Shown piece by piece: positions 6,102 to 6,194 of a stretch of DNA of 6,194 nt. The position numbers and the translations under genes were made by a program. Position 1 is the stretch's first letter. Each line of letters starts with the position of its first letter. The DNA is from 40CM-2-70-7 sp035279865 (lineage in GTDB: Bacteria > Gemmatimonadota > Gemmatimonadetes > Gemmatimonadales > GWC2-71-9). Location: contig DATEGY010000257.1 of NCBI GenBank assembly GCA_035279865.1, positions 1 through 6,194 of the forward strand, read 5' to 3'. Under the pieces are notes generated by a model that was not told the origin of the DNA, searched no databases, and saw only the letters and a list, made by a program, of their open reading frames with translations.

Positions 6102-6194
6102 TTCGCGCCTTCGGCGCTCAGGATGACACCGTCGCTCCCTTTCTTATCAAGAAAAATTGAACAAGTCCTGTCATCCTGAGCGAACGCGCGCGAA
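6102..6194. repeat. Imperfect inverted repeat, probably a dispersed intergenic element, truncated at the right edge
   Basis: CGCTCAGGATGACA (6115-6128) is exactly complementary to TGTCATCCTGAGCG (6169-6182), leaving a 40-base loop. Outside these arms, TTCGCGC (6102-6108) is complementary to GCGCGAA (6188-6194), with 6 and 5 unpaired bases between. The potential stem therefore extends to the window edge and probably beyond. The 'TGTCATCCTGAGCGAA' core is one I associate with repeats scattered between genes in soil and environmental bacterial genomes. That association is from memory and only one copy pair is visible here. It may also act as a transcription terminator for the preceding gene. Confidence 0.7.
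6105..6117 (+). terminator. Small hairpin downstream of the membrane-protein gene (possible terminator)
   Basis: GCGCC-TTC-GGCGC gives a 5-bp GC stem with a 3-base loop, 14 bases after the stop at 6091. There is no T-run after it, so intrinsic termination is uncertain. It lies inside the left arm of the larger inverted repeat and competes with it. Confidence 0.3.

Larger units (their letters stand above)
6092..6194. other. Non-coding 3' region after the membrane-protein gene
   Basis: These 103 bases to the window edge contain no supported gene. They hold a local hairpin (6105-6117) and the long inverted repeat listed separately, plus an A-rich patch (6149-6156) between the repeat arms. Confidence 0.7.

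Noticed and set aside
6169..6194. Start of a CRISPR array or insertion-sequence terminal repeat
   Set aside because: Only one inverted pair is visible, with no regularly spaced direct repeats and no transposase. A dispersed palindromic repeat explains it better.

Overview
The window is GC-rich chromosomal DNA that is almost entirely coding. Two secreted proteins have short 'MR...LLLAGP..AQ' signal peptides. A third protein ends in a 'GCY...W.P...DSL.V.W...GDSLVGRA...C' domain that I associate with hypothetical proteins of Gemmatimonadota. Together with the molybdenum hydroxylase, these suggest a soil or aquatic member of that phylum or a relative. This placement is inference: there is no rRNA or phylogenetic marker here.

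Bases 1-2345 (minus strand) hold a two-gene operon for a periplasmic molybdenum hydroxylase of the isoquinoline 1-oxidoreductase / aldehyde oxidase type. It comprises a small [2Fe-2S] subunit (1887-2345) and a Tat-exported molybdopterin subunit (from 1890, running off the left edge at base 1). Their stop and start overlap as ATGA. No FAD subunit is seen between or upstream of them. The natural electron acceptor would be a downstream cytochrome c, which would lie outside the window.

Bases 2346-4036 hold a divergently transcribed, secreted TPR-repeat protein (2470-3267, plus) and a secreted LolA/outer-membrane-lipoprotein-sorting-like protein (3269-4036, minus). These two converge with a single base between their stop codons.

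Bases 4072-6091 (plus) form a compact three-gene run with 4 bp and 12 bp gaps. The first gene encodes a membrane-anchored protein with a type II secretion GspG-like domain plus a disulphide-type C-terminal domain. The second encodes a COG2085-type NAD(P)-binding F420/NADP oxidoreductase-like enzyme. The third encodes a multi-pass membrane protein with a histidine-rich tail. They are probably co-transcribed, but no shared function is evident.

Bases 6092-6194 are non-coding and carry a long imperfect inverted repeat with 14-base perfect arms. It is cut by the window edge and looks like a dispersed intergenic repeat. I see no CRISPR array, tRNA, rRNA, transposase or phage gene, and no clear new defence or metabolic system. 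The most unusual item is the GspG-like domain in a protein that lacks a prepilin leader.
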